This document shows, in pieces, positions 23,730-35,466 of a DNA stretch of 64,000 nt. Each line of letters starts with the position of its first letter. Position 1 is the first letter of the stretch. A model generated the notes under the pieces. It worked only from the letters and a program-made list of their open reading frames with translations, was not told the origin of the DNA and did no database searches. The stretch is from Nageia nagi (taxonomy: Eukaryota; Pinophyta): positions 189,534,001 to 189,598,000 of the forward strand of contig JBITNC010000001.1 in NCBI GenBank assembly GCA_050084985.1. The letters run 5' to 3'. The translations under genes were made by a program, and so were the position numbers.

Positions 23730-23755
<26 letters not shown>
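23730..23755. repeat. (AT)n microsatellite
   Basis: About 12 repeats of AT just beyond element C. Confidence 0.8.
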
Positions 23756-23757
<2 letters not shown>

Positions 23758-23989
23758 CAACTATGTTTTAATTCATTTACTCAATATCAAATAGATCCAT
23801 TACGTTACAATTATTATCATAATCATCCTCATAATAATAATCATCATAATCTTTGCTATTACTACTATCCTTTTCTGAGTTTGTATTTTCATATTCATAA
23901 CTAAATAGAACTTGGGAATAGTTACTTACCTAGGCTATTGAGAGTTGAACCTATGGTGCAAAGATGAAATCATTTTGTTACTTACAATT

Positions 23990-24415
23990 TGAATCTATAG
24001 TGTTCTCACATCGTGGAGCATTATTGCTTGAAATATCATCAAATTTGAGGGGGGTTGTGACTCTCAAGTGTGCTATTTTGCTTATCTCTTTCCAAATATT
24101 TTTAACATCTTCTTGTACTTTGGTTAGATCTTGATCTTTGCATACATTATCATCATCATTACTAGCAATATATAGGATATTATCTTTTATAGAAATATCA
24201 CCTTTATCAATGCTTTGATCATCTAATCCAAAATTTGATGTTTCATCAAAAGAAAGTGCATCCTTAGAATGTTCAACATGATAAATACTATCATTATCAT
24301 TAACTAAAGAAACCTCATTAATATCAACTTGATCACTTGTACCACTAGCATTATCTATAAAATAACTTGTTAAACTAATTTCATCATGAGATTTACTTAT
24401 ATCAATGATTTATGA
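23990..24415 (-). pseudogene. Decayed acidic reading frame, unrecognised
   Basis: On the minus strand one frame stays open for about 130 codons between two stops (TAA near 24410, TAA near 23990). It encodes a sequence rich in Asp, Ser and Asn (SNFGLDDQSIDKGDIS, then NDDDNVCKDQD, then VQEDVKNIWKEISKIA, then TTPLKFDDISSNN). After the downstream stop, another acidic piece (NSEKDSSNSKDYDDYYYEDD) precedes a stop near 23780. I do not recognise the family. It lies downstream, on the same strand, of an inverted LTR (25106-25550), so a retroelement-encoded protein is the simplest guess. Confidence 0.45.
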
Positions 24416-24642
24416 TATCTCTGCATTTTCATGTGTCTCATCTAGCTTTAAAATTTCATCAATGTTTTATTGTCTAAATGCATATAATATTACATTATAT
24501 CCATATTTAAGCAATTTAGGAATACACATACAAATCATTATAAATAAAAAATTGAAAACCTTAAGAAATCTTAATGAAAATGCATAGAACAAGCCCAAAT
24601 GACTTGTTCTATATATGCCATGGATATTGTATATCATTATAT

Positions 24643-24645
<3 letters not shown>

Positions 24646-24715
<70 letters not shown>
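24646..24715. repeat. (ACAT)n-(AT)n microsatellite
   Basis: About five acat units followed by some 40 bases of AT. The open frames crossing it on both strands are artefacts. Confidence 0.95.
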
Positions 24716-25105
24716 TTCATAAAATATGTTATATATTGTATGTGGCTTGCATGTTTTGAGTGCATTTGCATTTATGCATGTAAAGAGTATCAATATAAAT
24801 AAGTTGAGATGAATGAATAATTGTACTAAATAATAAAAATGAACACTAAAGGGAAATGAACAACTTGATAAAAGTTTATAATACTTTTTTATTTTTACTG
24901 ATAAATGTTTGATAAAATAACTAAACATTCAATTAGTCTATAGGTTACCAAAAAATAATTGAACATTCACAAATAATATAGTAATGAAACTAATGCATAA
25001 TAATAAATACAAACAATAATGAAATAAGTGCACCTAATTCCTCAAATGATGTAATCAAACTTGTCATAGGCTTGGATCAAGTTTGTGATAAACAGGATTA
25101 AGATA

Positions 25106-25550
25106 TGTAACACTTGGAATCTAGGTTCATTATTACTCGAATTTGATGCTCCACTTACCTCATAGTAAGAATGTTGGTATTCTTGTTACATAACACAAGA
25201 TCATTGAATTTAGAAATTTAGATTATATGCATAAGTGGAAAGTATTCAAAATCTTGAAAGTGTAACGGATCTAAGTATAATAGGTAGTGCTTAGAAGCAT
25301 TGAGAGGTAGGGAATGGCATAACTTACTCCTTTTATACATTACAAAATAAAAACAAGATTATTAGCTGACATACCAAGAAAATAAGATAATAATGATAGT
25401 ATCAAGATAATGAAAGATGTAATCATGATTAAAAGTATTTAGCATTTATTGGCATAATAGAATTAATATTTACACAATATAAATAATATATCATTTAGAT
25501 ATCATAAATATGATTTTTAAATAAATAAAATTTATTTTTAGGTGTCTATA
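25106..25550 (-). repeat. Inverted LTR related to element C
   Basis: On the minus strand it begins tatagacacctaaaaataaa, as the C-family LTR does (tgtagacacctaaatatg), has a TATA-like gtataaaaggag (25329-25338) and ends gtgttaca. About 445 bp. The interior would lie to its left, where the acidic frame is. No partner LTR was identified. Confidence 0.6.
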
Positions 25551-26112
25551 ATCCTTCATTTACCCATACAAATCCTTGATTTTTCATTTTTAATTATTAA
25601 CATCCTTATAGTAATCTTATTTTTTTGATAAGTTCTAGGTAAATTTGAATTATATATTATAAAAACCTTATATTTTGAAAGGGCTCTAAGAACCATGTAC
25701 AACAAAATATTTTAGTTTAAATATAATAAAGTTCATAAAAGTGTAAGCTAAGGTAGCTTCTTATGTTCATAACGTAGAAGAACAAAGTATGATAGATATA
25801 ACTTAAGTGGTTGTAAAACAAAGCGGATTGCAAAAAAAAATAGATTGCATTATTTTTTTTATCTGGTATTATGTCATTTTTTAACCTGGTTCCTTGTGTT
25901 TTACATTGGGGTTACTTTTCTATCCTTTGGAACATTTTCTCCCAAAATACTTTACATCCTTTGTTTTTTCTTCTATAGAGTAGGATTACATCATAATTTA
26001 GGCCTTTTTTGATCAATACATCATTAGTAAAGTATTCTTTTTCTATACAATATGCTCCCCTTGCTTCATTTTCAGCTATGTTATCTTTTTATTCATCAAT
26101 TAGATCATCTTC
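25551..26112. other. No gene recognised
   Basis: AT-rich sequence between the inverted LTR and the LINE relic, with A and T runs near 25830-25860. These runs could be remnants of a poly(A) tail on the minus strand, but nothing proves it. Confidence 0.4.
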
Positions 26113-27260
26113 CTAGTGAGTATTCTCTTTGTTACCATTTTGTCTTTTCTTTCCTTTCTTATTTTTAGTATTTATATATTCTTCCTCTTGTACTTTTTGA
26201 GTATCATTATCTTTTTCCTCCTCTACCTCATTTACTTCTTCATCCTCTTCATCTTCCCCCTCCTCTTCTTTTATTCCTTTCTCCTCTACCTCTACCTCAT
26301 TTGCTTCTTTCTTTAGAGGAGTCTTTATTTTTTCTTCTTCTTTTTCCTTCTTTATTGTGCTAAAGGGACTTATGGCTCTCTTCACACTAGGTCTCATTGA
26401 CTTTTGATATTATAGTATCAGTTATATCTTGTAGTAATTCATCATTAATATTTCTTAGAGGTTCAAATATATTTGTCTTTGCTGCTTAATTTTATTTTAT
26501 TGGTTTTGTTTGAGGATTTATCCTTGGTGATTGTCATTTCCTTTATATATCTTATTGCTCCTCCCTTTTCTCTTGTATTTATGACTTTGAAGTTCCTTCA
26601 CCATATACCTTTCTTATCTTTTCCTTCCCTCCATTTATAGGCATCGTTTCATCTTCTAACCTAATTCCATTTGGTCTCCCTTGCCCATTATATCTTTTTT
26701 TATATTATCTTTGTTGATGTTATACTTATTGCTTCATTTTTACTATACAATCATTTTATGGGCACCCAAAACTATTGCAAAATGAACTTACAATAGGTTG
26801 CAGGTTGGTAGTGATCTCCCTTTTATTTTTCATGCATATTCTTGTCTAGAGGGGTTTCAATACATTGATATTAGCATAAAATCTTATCATGTTAAATGTA
26901 GATCCTTCTATACTATTTTTAACTAGACATATAAACTCTCCCAATGTGGATGTTACCATAATGATGGCTTCTATAAACCAAAAATCTAATGGGAGGTTAG
27001 GTAAGGAATCCACATGAACACCAGTGATAATTTTTTTTTCTTTGTTCTAAACCCTACATACCTTTTTTTAAGATATAATCCACTTTTCCCAAACCACTAT
27101 GGGACATTTTCCAGTACACATTGCAAATCTTCTTCTTGATTGAACTAAAATATTAGAAAATCATAAGGGAGGGTTGCCAAGTCCATTGTTCCTTTAATCT
27201 TCCAAGTTATTTTGATCAACTAGAAGGATAACTTAAACAATCCTCCAATACATGATCTAG
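26113..27260 (-). pseudogene. L1-like LINE ORF1 (DUF4283-type) relic 1
   Basis: Read on the minus strand, 26770-27200 gives QCVLENVP-WFGKSGLYLKK, then GVHVDSLPNLPLDFWF, then VTSTLGEFICLVKNSIEGST. This is the DUF4283 core of plant L1-type ORF1 proteins, which bind LINE RNA (usual phrases: WFFGKSGLFLKKW, LPNLPLDFWGEE). A decayed Cys motif (FGCP) follows at about 26750, and then an acidic, Glu-rich open frame (26113-26397) that would be the variable C-terminal region. No ORF2 was seen. Stops break the frame several times. Confidence 0.75.
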
Positions 27261-27271
27261 ATCTAGTACCA

Positions 27272-27590
27272 TGTAAGAGATTCACAATATAATATTTTTT
27301 TATTATGGCATACATGCATATTGATACAAGAAATGATTTTTTTAGTAAAATCAACCTAGTTATATTCTAACTCTAATAAACACATTACATGTTCCTAACT
27401 AAAATACATAGAAAAATAAATACAAAAATACTAAACATTATACCCATTATGTAATACTCATTCTAACAATTCATAAGATGCCTATGGATAGATACAAATA
27501 ATTCATACAATTCCTACCTACTAGAGTGGGTTTTACTATTCATATAATATTAACTTTATTACTTTACAATGATGTAATAAATATTTAATA
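27272..27590 (-). repeat. Copia-type LTR, uninterrupted copy
   Basis: About 319 bp. It is homologous, in the same (minus) orientation, to the LTR split by insertions at 59559-61292. Shared phrases include tggcatacatgcatattgatacaag, attctaactct and aatgatgtaat. It serves as an empty-site reference for both insertions in the other copy. Confidence 0.75.
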
Positions 27591-28304
27591 AATTTTCTTT
27601 GATGTAATTCTTAAATATTATATAAAGAGATCAAATATGAGAGCCACCTTGTGTTGGTTAAGAGATTTACCCTAGTATGTGTGATCCTTGAATATGAGAG
27701 GTCAAATATTGCTTTCTTTATCCAAGTGATTAAAATGAAAATTATAGAAAGTAAAATACTAAAATTGATAATTGATAAGATATAGCTTGTATGATGGGAG
27801 ATAAAATATTTGAAAATGATGTGATGATACCTTAAAAATTTCTATAATAATATTTATAAATGTTGCAATATGTTTTTTATGTCTTGATATTGTTTGAAGC
27901 TATTATAACTATATAGGAACATTGTAATAATCTTTAAGCTACTATTACCATAGAAGAACATTGTAATAATTTTTACATTTTTTTATATGGCAAAAAAAAT
28001 GCCTTATGAACTTTATCTTAGTTACTTGCCTCCAACCATACTTATACTTTTCTGCAAAATTGTTACTTATTCTACCACAAAGGAATGGGGAGATTGAAAT
28101 TGGGCCTCCCATGGAGCATTCCCTTTACTTCCCCAACTCCCTTAATGTGGGTGGACAATAATCTTTACAAAGTTATGAAAAATAGGTTACGACCTTTAAA
28201 ACTTGTAAATAATAATATAAAGGAATAAATTATATAAAATAAATACTTACAAAAATTAAAATATTTATATTAAATATATCAAAAACTAAGAAAATTAATA
28301 AAAT
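27591..28304. other. No gene recognised
   Basis: The first ~30 bp resemble a decayed purine run adjoining the LTR. The remainder is AT-rich with no coding signal. Confidence 0.45.
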
Positions 28305-28316
28305 ACCAACACTCTT

Positions 28317-30181
28317 GAAGAGAGATGAGGAGCTCAACTATGCACAAAAAGTAGGGTGAAGGAATTGGATTCTCTATGAGGCTCCAAGATGAAATTACTG
28401 GCTCTCTTTCAAAGCTAGAAAATGAGATCGATTCATGCAAGGTTAGATATTCTTAGGTAAAGCAAGAAGAAACCCTAATTACCTAAATATAATATACAAA
28501 TAAGGAATATATGAGGATGAAAGAATGCAATGCAAATTTTTGGAAGGTTAATGATGGATTGCAAGCAGATGCCACATCTTTGGAATCCTACAAAGTGGCT
28601 CGAAGACTATATTTCTCATTTGATGATGGGGATTTTCCAAAATATGATAGGGGATTTTTACATAAGCATCGATGGAAGTAGGAATGAAGGGCATATCTAT
28701 TTGCTAGAACCTCTCCCTTGGTTTTAATTGATGAAGACAACTTCACTTTTGATAGTGAACACTTGGAAAAAAATGCCATTATATGCAAGATTTGAGGATG
28801 ATTACCTAGTCATGAGATGTTGGAGGCTTTTGTAAGAGAACACTGGGCAAAGGAAGTAATTGTAACCTTGATGCCCAATAATTTCTTCACAATTGTCTTT
28901 CTAAATCAAGCAGAAAGGTATATAATTCTTGAAAAAAAACATAATTGGTTTTTTTGACATTGGAGTATTTTCATGCAACCTTAGAAATCAAGATTTAATC
29001 CACTTATAGAAGAAGTAGAAGGATAACCTATATGGATTAACATGTATGATCTTCCCATAAAGTTTTTTGGGGGGGAACTTTTAGGAAGATTGGTTTCGTA
29101 ATTGGTAAATACCTTTTTTTGGATGATAGGACTAATATAAATTCTTTTATAAATTGAGTAATGAGTAAGGCTAGAATGGTTGTATGGATGAAAATAGATT
29201 CCCCATGGCCGAAGTTCATCACATTTCACTCAAAATAAATTGAATGGAAATAAGATATTAAATATAAAAAAAAATTATGCGTTGTTTTGGGTGTCAATAA
29301 TATGATCATATAAAATGCAAGTTCCTAAAGTTGCAAGATCCACGTGTTAAAATAGACTCTATGGTTTGTGGAAGGATGGAGTTTCATTAGAATGATAAAG
29401 CTCATGTTTTAGAATAAATTATGAGTGTAAAATTACAAATATCTAGTGTACTTTCCTCAAGTTTAGATCTGATGGAAATCGATAACTTGGAATTCGACCC
29501 TAAGAATGTTAAATTTGAACAACCCCCAAAGGTAATTTTGATGTTCAACGATTAAATTGAAAGTTTGAGGATGATAAGCTAATAAATTTGGTATACTTTG
29601 AAACCTCTCCAATGGGGGATGGGATTCAATAAACCCCCATAGTAACTCCTTTGGAGCAATAGGGATCAATCAAAAGGACTTTAGATTAATATAAGTACAT
29701 CACACAAGGAGAGGAAACTAAAAATGTTAAATCAAAAGAATGTTCATTCAAATATTCAAAGGATAAAGCAAAGGAAAATTTACCTAAATATTTGAATGCC
29801 TTTGGAAAGGACCCATATGGAAAATATGAAGCTTTAATTTAAGACACTGGGATACAACACAAAGATATTATTTGAGAAGTCTAAAATGTAGAAATACATT
29901 TTTAGACTTAGCAAAAATATCTAGGATTAACACATGAGCCACATATGATGTTTAGCAGTTGTCTACAATGTTTGGTCATTTGTATGTTAGCTGAGGAGGA
30001 GAATAGTCATAGCCAAGATAGTTCCTATAGCTCTAGCAACTAGACTACAAAGACCCACAAATGTATAACCCATGTTTCAAATGTTACATATGTTGAAAAT
30101 CTACCTTTTTGTAGATACAAGTTTTGGGGCCCTATTTTTTGAAAACCTACTAATCTTTTTTACCCTTATAAAAAAAAAAAG
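28317..30181 (+). mobile_element. ORF1-only L1-like retroposon with TSD and poly(A)
   Basis: The insertion is bounded by a 12-bp target duplication accaacactctt (28305-28316 and 30182-30193) and ends in an A-rich tail (about 30168-30181). Inside is an ORF1 relic only; the roughly 3.5-kb ORF2 (endonuclease plus reverse transcriptase) expected of an L1 element is absent. Target duplication, tail and strand all agree. This is a non-autonomous LINE, or one that lost ORF2 before or during insertion. Confidence 0.82.
28562..29960 (+). pseudogene. LINE ORF1 (DUF4283-type) relic 2
   Basis: The frame starting near 28562 reads SLESYKVARRLYFSFDDGDFP, KYDRGFLHKHRWK, then FARTSPLVLIDEDNFTFDS, HLEKNAIICK, then VTLMPNNFFTIVFLNQAERY, ILEKKHNWFF, PIWINMYDLPIKFFGG. 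This is the DUF4283 region of plant L1-type ORF1. A zinc-knuckle remnant (CFGC, then YDHIKC) lies near 29283-29320, followed by a low-similarity C-terminal region. Several stops and frame changes are present. In a working element the product would coat the LINE RNA. Confidence 0.85.
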
Positions 30182-30193
30182 ACCAACACTCTT

Positions 30194-30735
30194 AAAAATA
30201 TGAACTTTTAATAATTCCTTTATATAAATTAATCTTTTGATATAACATTTTTTTTATTTGTTTACTATATTAAGAGGAATCCTTCAACTAAAACTAGGGA
30301 TTTTCAGATTCAAATATTTGGTTGTATTAAAAAGTTAATAAAATCAAATAATGAATCTAATGTTTGAAATTGAATCAAAAATTTAAAATATATGTATAAA
30401 AAAAAATTATATTTATAACTAAAATTACATAATATAAAATTAATGTACATATAAAGGCTATGACACATTACAATCTATAATGTTGAATAATTTATGCATA
30501 TTATAGTCTACAAATGTAAATTATATAGTGCTCTCCTTCAAGATTTGTGAGGATAGTAGGTTCTACTATGATATTGCATTCGTACCTAAGATTGCCAACC
30601 ATGTAAAAAAAGCTCTACTTATGGAGAATACCTTTTCTTTTTTACTATAAACTTTAATGTAAGCATAGGCCTTATCAATGAAAGTTTAAGAAATATATTA
30701 TGAGTATCCTCTTTAAATCTTGGCATGATTTGATT
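30194..30735. other. No gene recognised
   Basis: AT-rich spacer. The last ~70 bp (from about 30660) may be the decayed upstream part of the LRR relic. Confidence 0.45.
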
Positions 30736-31230
30736 TATTGAATAACAAATTAGGTGAACCTCTTCCACTTGAGATTGAGAATCTAAAAGGATTGATGTAT
30801 CTCAATTTGTCTATGAATAGTCTCAACTAGCCAATTCAAGAGAGTTTTGGAAATCTGGTGCACTCAAAATTTGTAGATCTTTCTTTCAATAAATTTTTAA
30901 TATGCACTCCATTGCAACTTGATAACCTCACATATTTGACACATTTAAATATCTCTTGTAATAATATTTATGGAATGATATCTTAGGAAGGAGGTCAAAT
31001 AGTTACATTTAATAAGTGATCATATATAGGAAATCCACATATATGGGAATGTCTACTTGCAAGGAATTATTTTCATCTACTTGCATGGGCATCTCCTCCT
31101 CTTATTATGGGTTTAGAGAAGAAGAGTGATATGAAATTGGATCAAGTTATTAAGATTCCTAATGTATGCATACAAATAAAGTTGGCAATCAAATTTGGTG
31201 TCAAAATTCCATTTGAAGAGGATTTTTAAT
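30736..31230 (+). pseudogene. LRR receptor-like protein pseudogene (C-terminal part)
   Basis: The frame reads LLNNKLGEPLPLEIENLKGL, MYLNLSMNSLN, stop, PIQESFGNLVHSKFVDLSFN, then PLQLDNLTYLTHLNISCNNI, YGMIS, stop, EGGQIVTFNK, stop, SYIGNPHIWECLLARN. These are two to three final leucine-rich repeats (xxLxxLxxLxLSxNxL), the conserved QFxTF-like cap and the GNPxLxGxPL motif found after the last repeat of plant RLPs and RLKs. Four stops or substitutions break it. Such proteins act at the plasma membrane in immunity or development. The N-terminal LRR array is missing, and no membrane segment is legible. Confidence 0.82.
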
Positions 31231-31863
31231 AGTTTATTTATGTCATAAAAAGGATAATCAATGGTATATTTCTTGACATATTTCCTATAGAAACCAAAGA
31301 GGTTGGAGTCATTTGGAGAGCTAAAATTTCTTGGGAGGTCAAAGAGACATTAGTTACATTCATTCACACTTATAGAGACTTGAAAGGGATATAAGAAAAA
31401 TAAGACAACAAGGATAGTAGGAAAAATATGGAAAAAGAAGAGTGATCCATAAGAAAGTGGTCAGGTTGTTACCATGGTTGTAGGCTTGTCATGAGAGACT
31501 ACTATTACTATCAATTTGGTTGGGAATCAAACCAAGATGTAAAGAGCTTCATGGGAGCTTCTTTATTTTCATCTCCACACCATTGTTAAGAGAATATTCA
31601 TTTATAAATTACTTATATGGGTAATATTGTTATAATAAGATTGTTGCTTTAGTTTTGATGCATGTGGATACTCTAAAATATATAATGTATATAGGGTGGA
31701 CAAGTCATTATATGTTATTATTTATCATGTATTAGATAGATCACATAGCCTATAGTGGCAAATACGATTGTGTGGGAGCATGTTGGATGAGTTGGATGTA
31801 TAACATGTTTTTCTAGTACATATTTGTATTGCATATGAGAAGGATTTCCATATGTATCTTTTG

Positions 31864-32275
31864 TTTATTATACTCTTAGAGGGAGATAGTAAATATTGTT
31901 GGTGATATGGTTGAAGATTCTTGAACTCTTAGAGGAAGGATTGAGACAACCATTTAAGAAGCCAATTGAAGGTTCTTGAGTCAAGTTTGAACTTGAGAAA
32001 AATAAAATTGATATTCTTGAGTCGCTTAGAGGGAGGGTTGAGAAGTATTTGAAGAGTTGATCAGATAGGGGTTGCAAAGGCCATTGGAGTTGGAATGGGT
32101 AATAAATGCCCATAGGATGACATAGCACTCACACTATTATGGTTGTAACTTATTGAATCATTGATCAAGGAAAAAATCAAAGTTGTTAAGACTAGATGTA
32201 CTCTCATTAAGAGGAACCAGTATAAATATATATGTTCATGTATGTGTGCAATTTTTTATCAATTTTAATCTAAGT
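31864..32275 (+). repeat. Dispersed LTR-like repeat, copy 1
   Basis: Homologous to 39005-39370 on the same strand. Shared phrases include ctcttagaggga, tcttgagtcgcttagaggga, gaagtttgaacttgaga, gactggatgtactgtc-type sequence and gtgttcatgtgtgtgtgcaa. The pattern (gene-end-like cttagagggag, then a late t-rich end) fits a copia-type LTR, but TG and CA ends are not clear. Confidence 0.65.
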
Positions 32276-32328
32276 AGCAATCTTATTTCACTAGTTAGAA
32301 TTTACACTTGAAATTTGGGCACTTAATC

Positions 32329-32396
32329 CTATAAAAAATAAATCACCAATGGTCATTTCTAGCATTTTTGGGCCACTAACGGTCCATTTTTTATAG
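32329..32396. repeat. Small fold-back sequence
   Basis: ctataaaaaat (32329-32339) and its exact reverse complement (32386-32396) enclose ccaatggtc and a diverged inverted copy of it. This may be a tiny MITE-like remnant. Confidence 0.5.
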
Positions 32397-33240
32397 TAAA
32401 AGTTGATGAATTTTTTGCATTAAGTTCACTTATATTTGTATGTGATGATCTTATGAATAGCATGGCTTATAGAGATCTACAGATCAAAGAGAGAGGAAGG
32501 CTTTCAATTTCCATGTTATAAAATATGTTTTGGATTTTTTATGGGAGTGGGGTATTAAACGGCAATGGTGGTGCTTATGGTGAAGCTCAATTGGAGGACA
32601 AAATGCTTTGAGGTGATGGATATAATGATAAATCTACTACTCAAACCTAAGCTTAAGCATAGGTTGTGTGGGGATGAAGATATAATAATGGACTTCCAAC
32701 TCCATTTTAGCATAGTTTAATTTCTTCTTATTACTCCAAAATTTATATGTTGTAAAAGGTAAAAGTTTACTTGAGTTTATATATTTAGCTAATAACAATG
32801 ACAAATTTAAAATAAATAAGTGTGAAATAACAAATGGGGATATTTCACTGATATATTAAAATTTATTTAAATGGTATGTATAGGTAAAAGATTAATGTAA
32901 TAATTTATGAAATTATTGTAATGAAATTTAGTTATAATGTAAAATTTTTATATGAAAATATCATATAAAATATCAATATAAGGATGAAGAATTCAAAAAT
33001 TTTAAATATTCTTTATATTATTATTTTTTTCATCCTATACTTGGGACTAATTTGTTTTTGTTGATAACATATGAGCAAGAGTTTTAAAAGCTCCATATAT
33101 CTTTTACAATCTCAATCAAAGATTTTCAATAAGCATATATTTGAAACAACAAAAATAAAAATCAAAGGATAAGATTCTCAAGGATTTAGGGAAAACAAAT
33201 CTAACACATAAAAGAGTAAAAAATCAAACCAAACTTTATC
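32397..33240. other. No gene recognised
   Basis: AT-rich, no open frame above 60 codons and no similarity noted. Confidence 0.5.
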
Positions 33241-34850
33241 TAACACCTTCCTCTTTGGGTTTGGGTATTTCATGTTCAGATCTCCACTCCTTGGTTCCTT
33301 TGTGCAACCTCCTCAATCTTATTTTTACAAAACACCCTATAGCATTGGTCCCATTTTTGGAAGGTGTGTTCCTCTTTCTCTATCAATCCTTTTTCCACAA
33401 GTTGTTTAATCGAGAAGTAATACTTATTAGGTGGGGGTTTTGGGATCTCTTAGACCACCTTTTTTTCATATCCTTTAGCTAGCTCTTTGGTCTACTAGGT
33501 TAGAGTTTCCCAAAACATCTTCTCCATTATTTTCCTCATCACTTTAGGAGGCTTAAAGCCATAAACCACTCAATTTTTTCCATGCAACGGACTACCTCCT
33601 CATCACTTATAGAGTACAAGAATTGGACTTCATGAGTCTTTTAAATATTTAGGTTTAAAGTAATCTTTGCCTCTACTACTTAGTTATCTCTATCGATATT
33701 TGATCAAATTCAATATGTATCTTTAGGCATACCTCCAAGATAGTCACTTGAATCCCCTTCTCCATTCCTATCATTTGTTGCATGGGTGGCATGATTTGTT
33801 CTACCCACTAAATTTTTCTTACCATATCAACCCTCCCTTAAGAGCAAGGATCCGCATCTATTGTGTAACTTTCTTTCCTTTTTTATTGGTAAGGACCATG
33901 TTTGGAACATGTTGAGTTTCTAAGAAGTCCTATATCTCCACAATATGAACCACTACCCATTTATTATTGTTGTTAAGTTTAAAGATGGATATTCATCCCT
34001 TTCAGTATTGGATCCTACTCCTTAAAGGGCAGACTCACTTTTACCAACTCTTTTGAAGATGTTTCCTTATTTGGACCTTTTGGTAAAGGCTCCCCCAATG
34101 ATTGGTTTGTGCTAGCCTTTAGAATCTTAAAAACTCGATGGTTTAAAAGGATTAGATTATTGGGTTTATCCCCTTGTTTCCATGTTAATTTATTTTTACA
34201 CTATTTCCTTTGTACATATACTTGTCGAGCGACTTGCAACCCCACACAAAGTACACACCCTTAGTTTAAATAAAAATTCTATCTCTTGCTCCCAAGTCCA
34301 CATTAAGTTAGAAACTAGGGTGATGGATTTTGGGAGGTCTTCTTCCAAGTTAGCTTGAATAGTTATCTAGTTAAACACCTATGACCTAGCCTTCATAGCA
34401 TTACCTAGGGTTGTAGGAGTTCCAACTGCTTAGGCTATACCCATTAGGATGTCATCATGCCATAACTGAATGGGCAATATGATCCATATGGGGGCCATGT
34501 TAAATCATTAGGTGTTTGGACTAAAATTTGAACCCCACTTCCTTAGAAAAAAGCTCCTCTTCCCAAAGAACCATAGTCCATGAGATAGTATTTATTGCAT
34601 ATCTTGTTATGAGTCAAGTTTTACTATGAAGAAACCTCTTGGCAATGTTGTGACATCCAAATACCCCTTGGGTCTCCATTTTCTCATAATCCAACATCTC
34701 AAAGAGTCCAAATCTAGTCTAAGGTCAAAACATTTCCCTATCATATCAAAAATACCTTGTTCTTGAATCGATGTAATGATTGTTAGGGGATGGGACAAAA
34801 TTATTTTTATTTTAAATTTGATTTTTTTAAATTTATTTAGAAATACCATG
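33241..34850 (-). pseudogene. L1-like LINE ORF1 (DUF4283-type) relic 3
   Basis: On the minus strand, 34607-34849 ends KWRPKGYLDVTTLPRGFFIV, and the adjoining frames continue HGLWFFGKRSFFLRKWG, NMAPIWIILPIQLWHDDILM, then CTLCGVASRSTSIC near 34240. This is the DUF4283 core followed by a Cys-rich remnant, as in plant L1-type ORF1. Further left (33241-34150) is the low-similarity C-terminal region. Stops and frameshifts are frequent. Confidence 0.75.
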
Positions 34851-35049
34851 ATAAAGATGTAAATGCTATTATTAACTAATTACTTTTATTTTTTAAATAA
34901 CATATTAATGTAGTAACATTTATATTTAATAAAAAAGTAGTTTATATATTAATGTATTTTTTATATATTAATGCATTATTGATAAATATTGATATTATTT
35001 TTAGATATAATAATGATTATTGGAATCTTATTGGGAGTAAACTTGAAGA
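34851..35049. other. AT-rich spacer
   Basis: No feature seen. Confidence 0.5.
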
Positions 35050-35434
35050 TCATGTATTTGTCAAATATAACAGTGTCATAATGTGCAAAATTCTCAAAAA
35101 TAGGAGATGGTAACCGTCACCATCTTAATATTATCAAAAAATGTAAAAATTGAATAATTGTCAAGTGAACTTTCATTGTTAAACCTTGCAAGATATCACC
35201 TTATAAGATTATACAAAAAGGAAATTTTTCAAAAATATGAGATGATAATCATCAACATCATAATGTATGAATAGCTAAAAAAATTCTCGGGTGGACTCTC
35301 ATTGTCAAACCTATAGAACGTTGGCATGGAAAAGTGCACAAAAATGAAAATTCCTTAAAATATGAGATGGTAATAAAAAGATCGAGTGGAATTCTATTGT
35401 TAAGCCTTAAAGAATGTCAACATGCATGAGTGCA

Positions 35435-35466
<32 letters not shown>

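Noticed and set aside
24467-24928. 153-codon minus-strand frame and the overlapping + strand frames
   Set aside because: Made largely of the (ACAT)n/(AT)n microsatellite and AT-rich sequence, with Tyr/Ile runs and no domain.
26116-26316. 66-codon hydrophobic + strand frame
   Set aside because: Shadow of the Glu-rich minus-strand LINE ORF1 tail; a Leu/Phe-rich complement of GAA codons.
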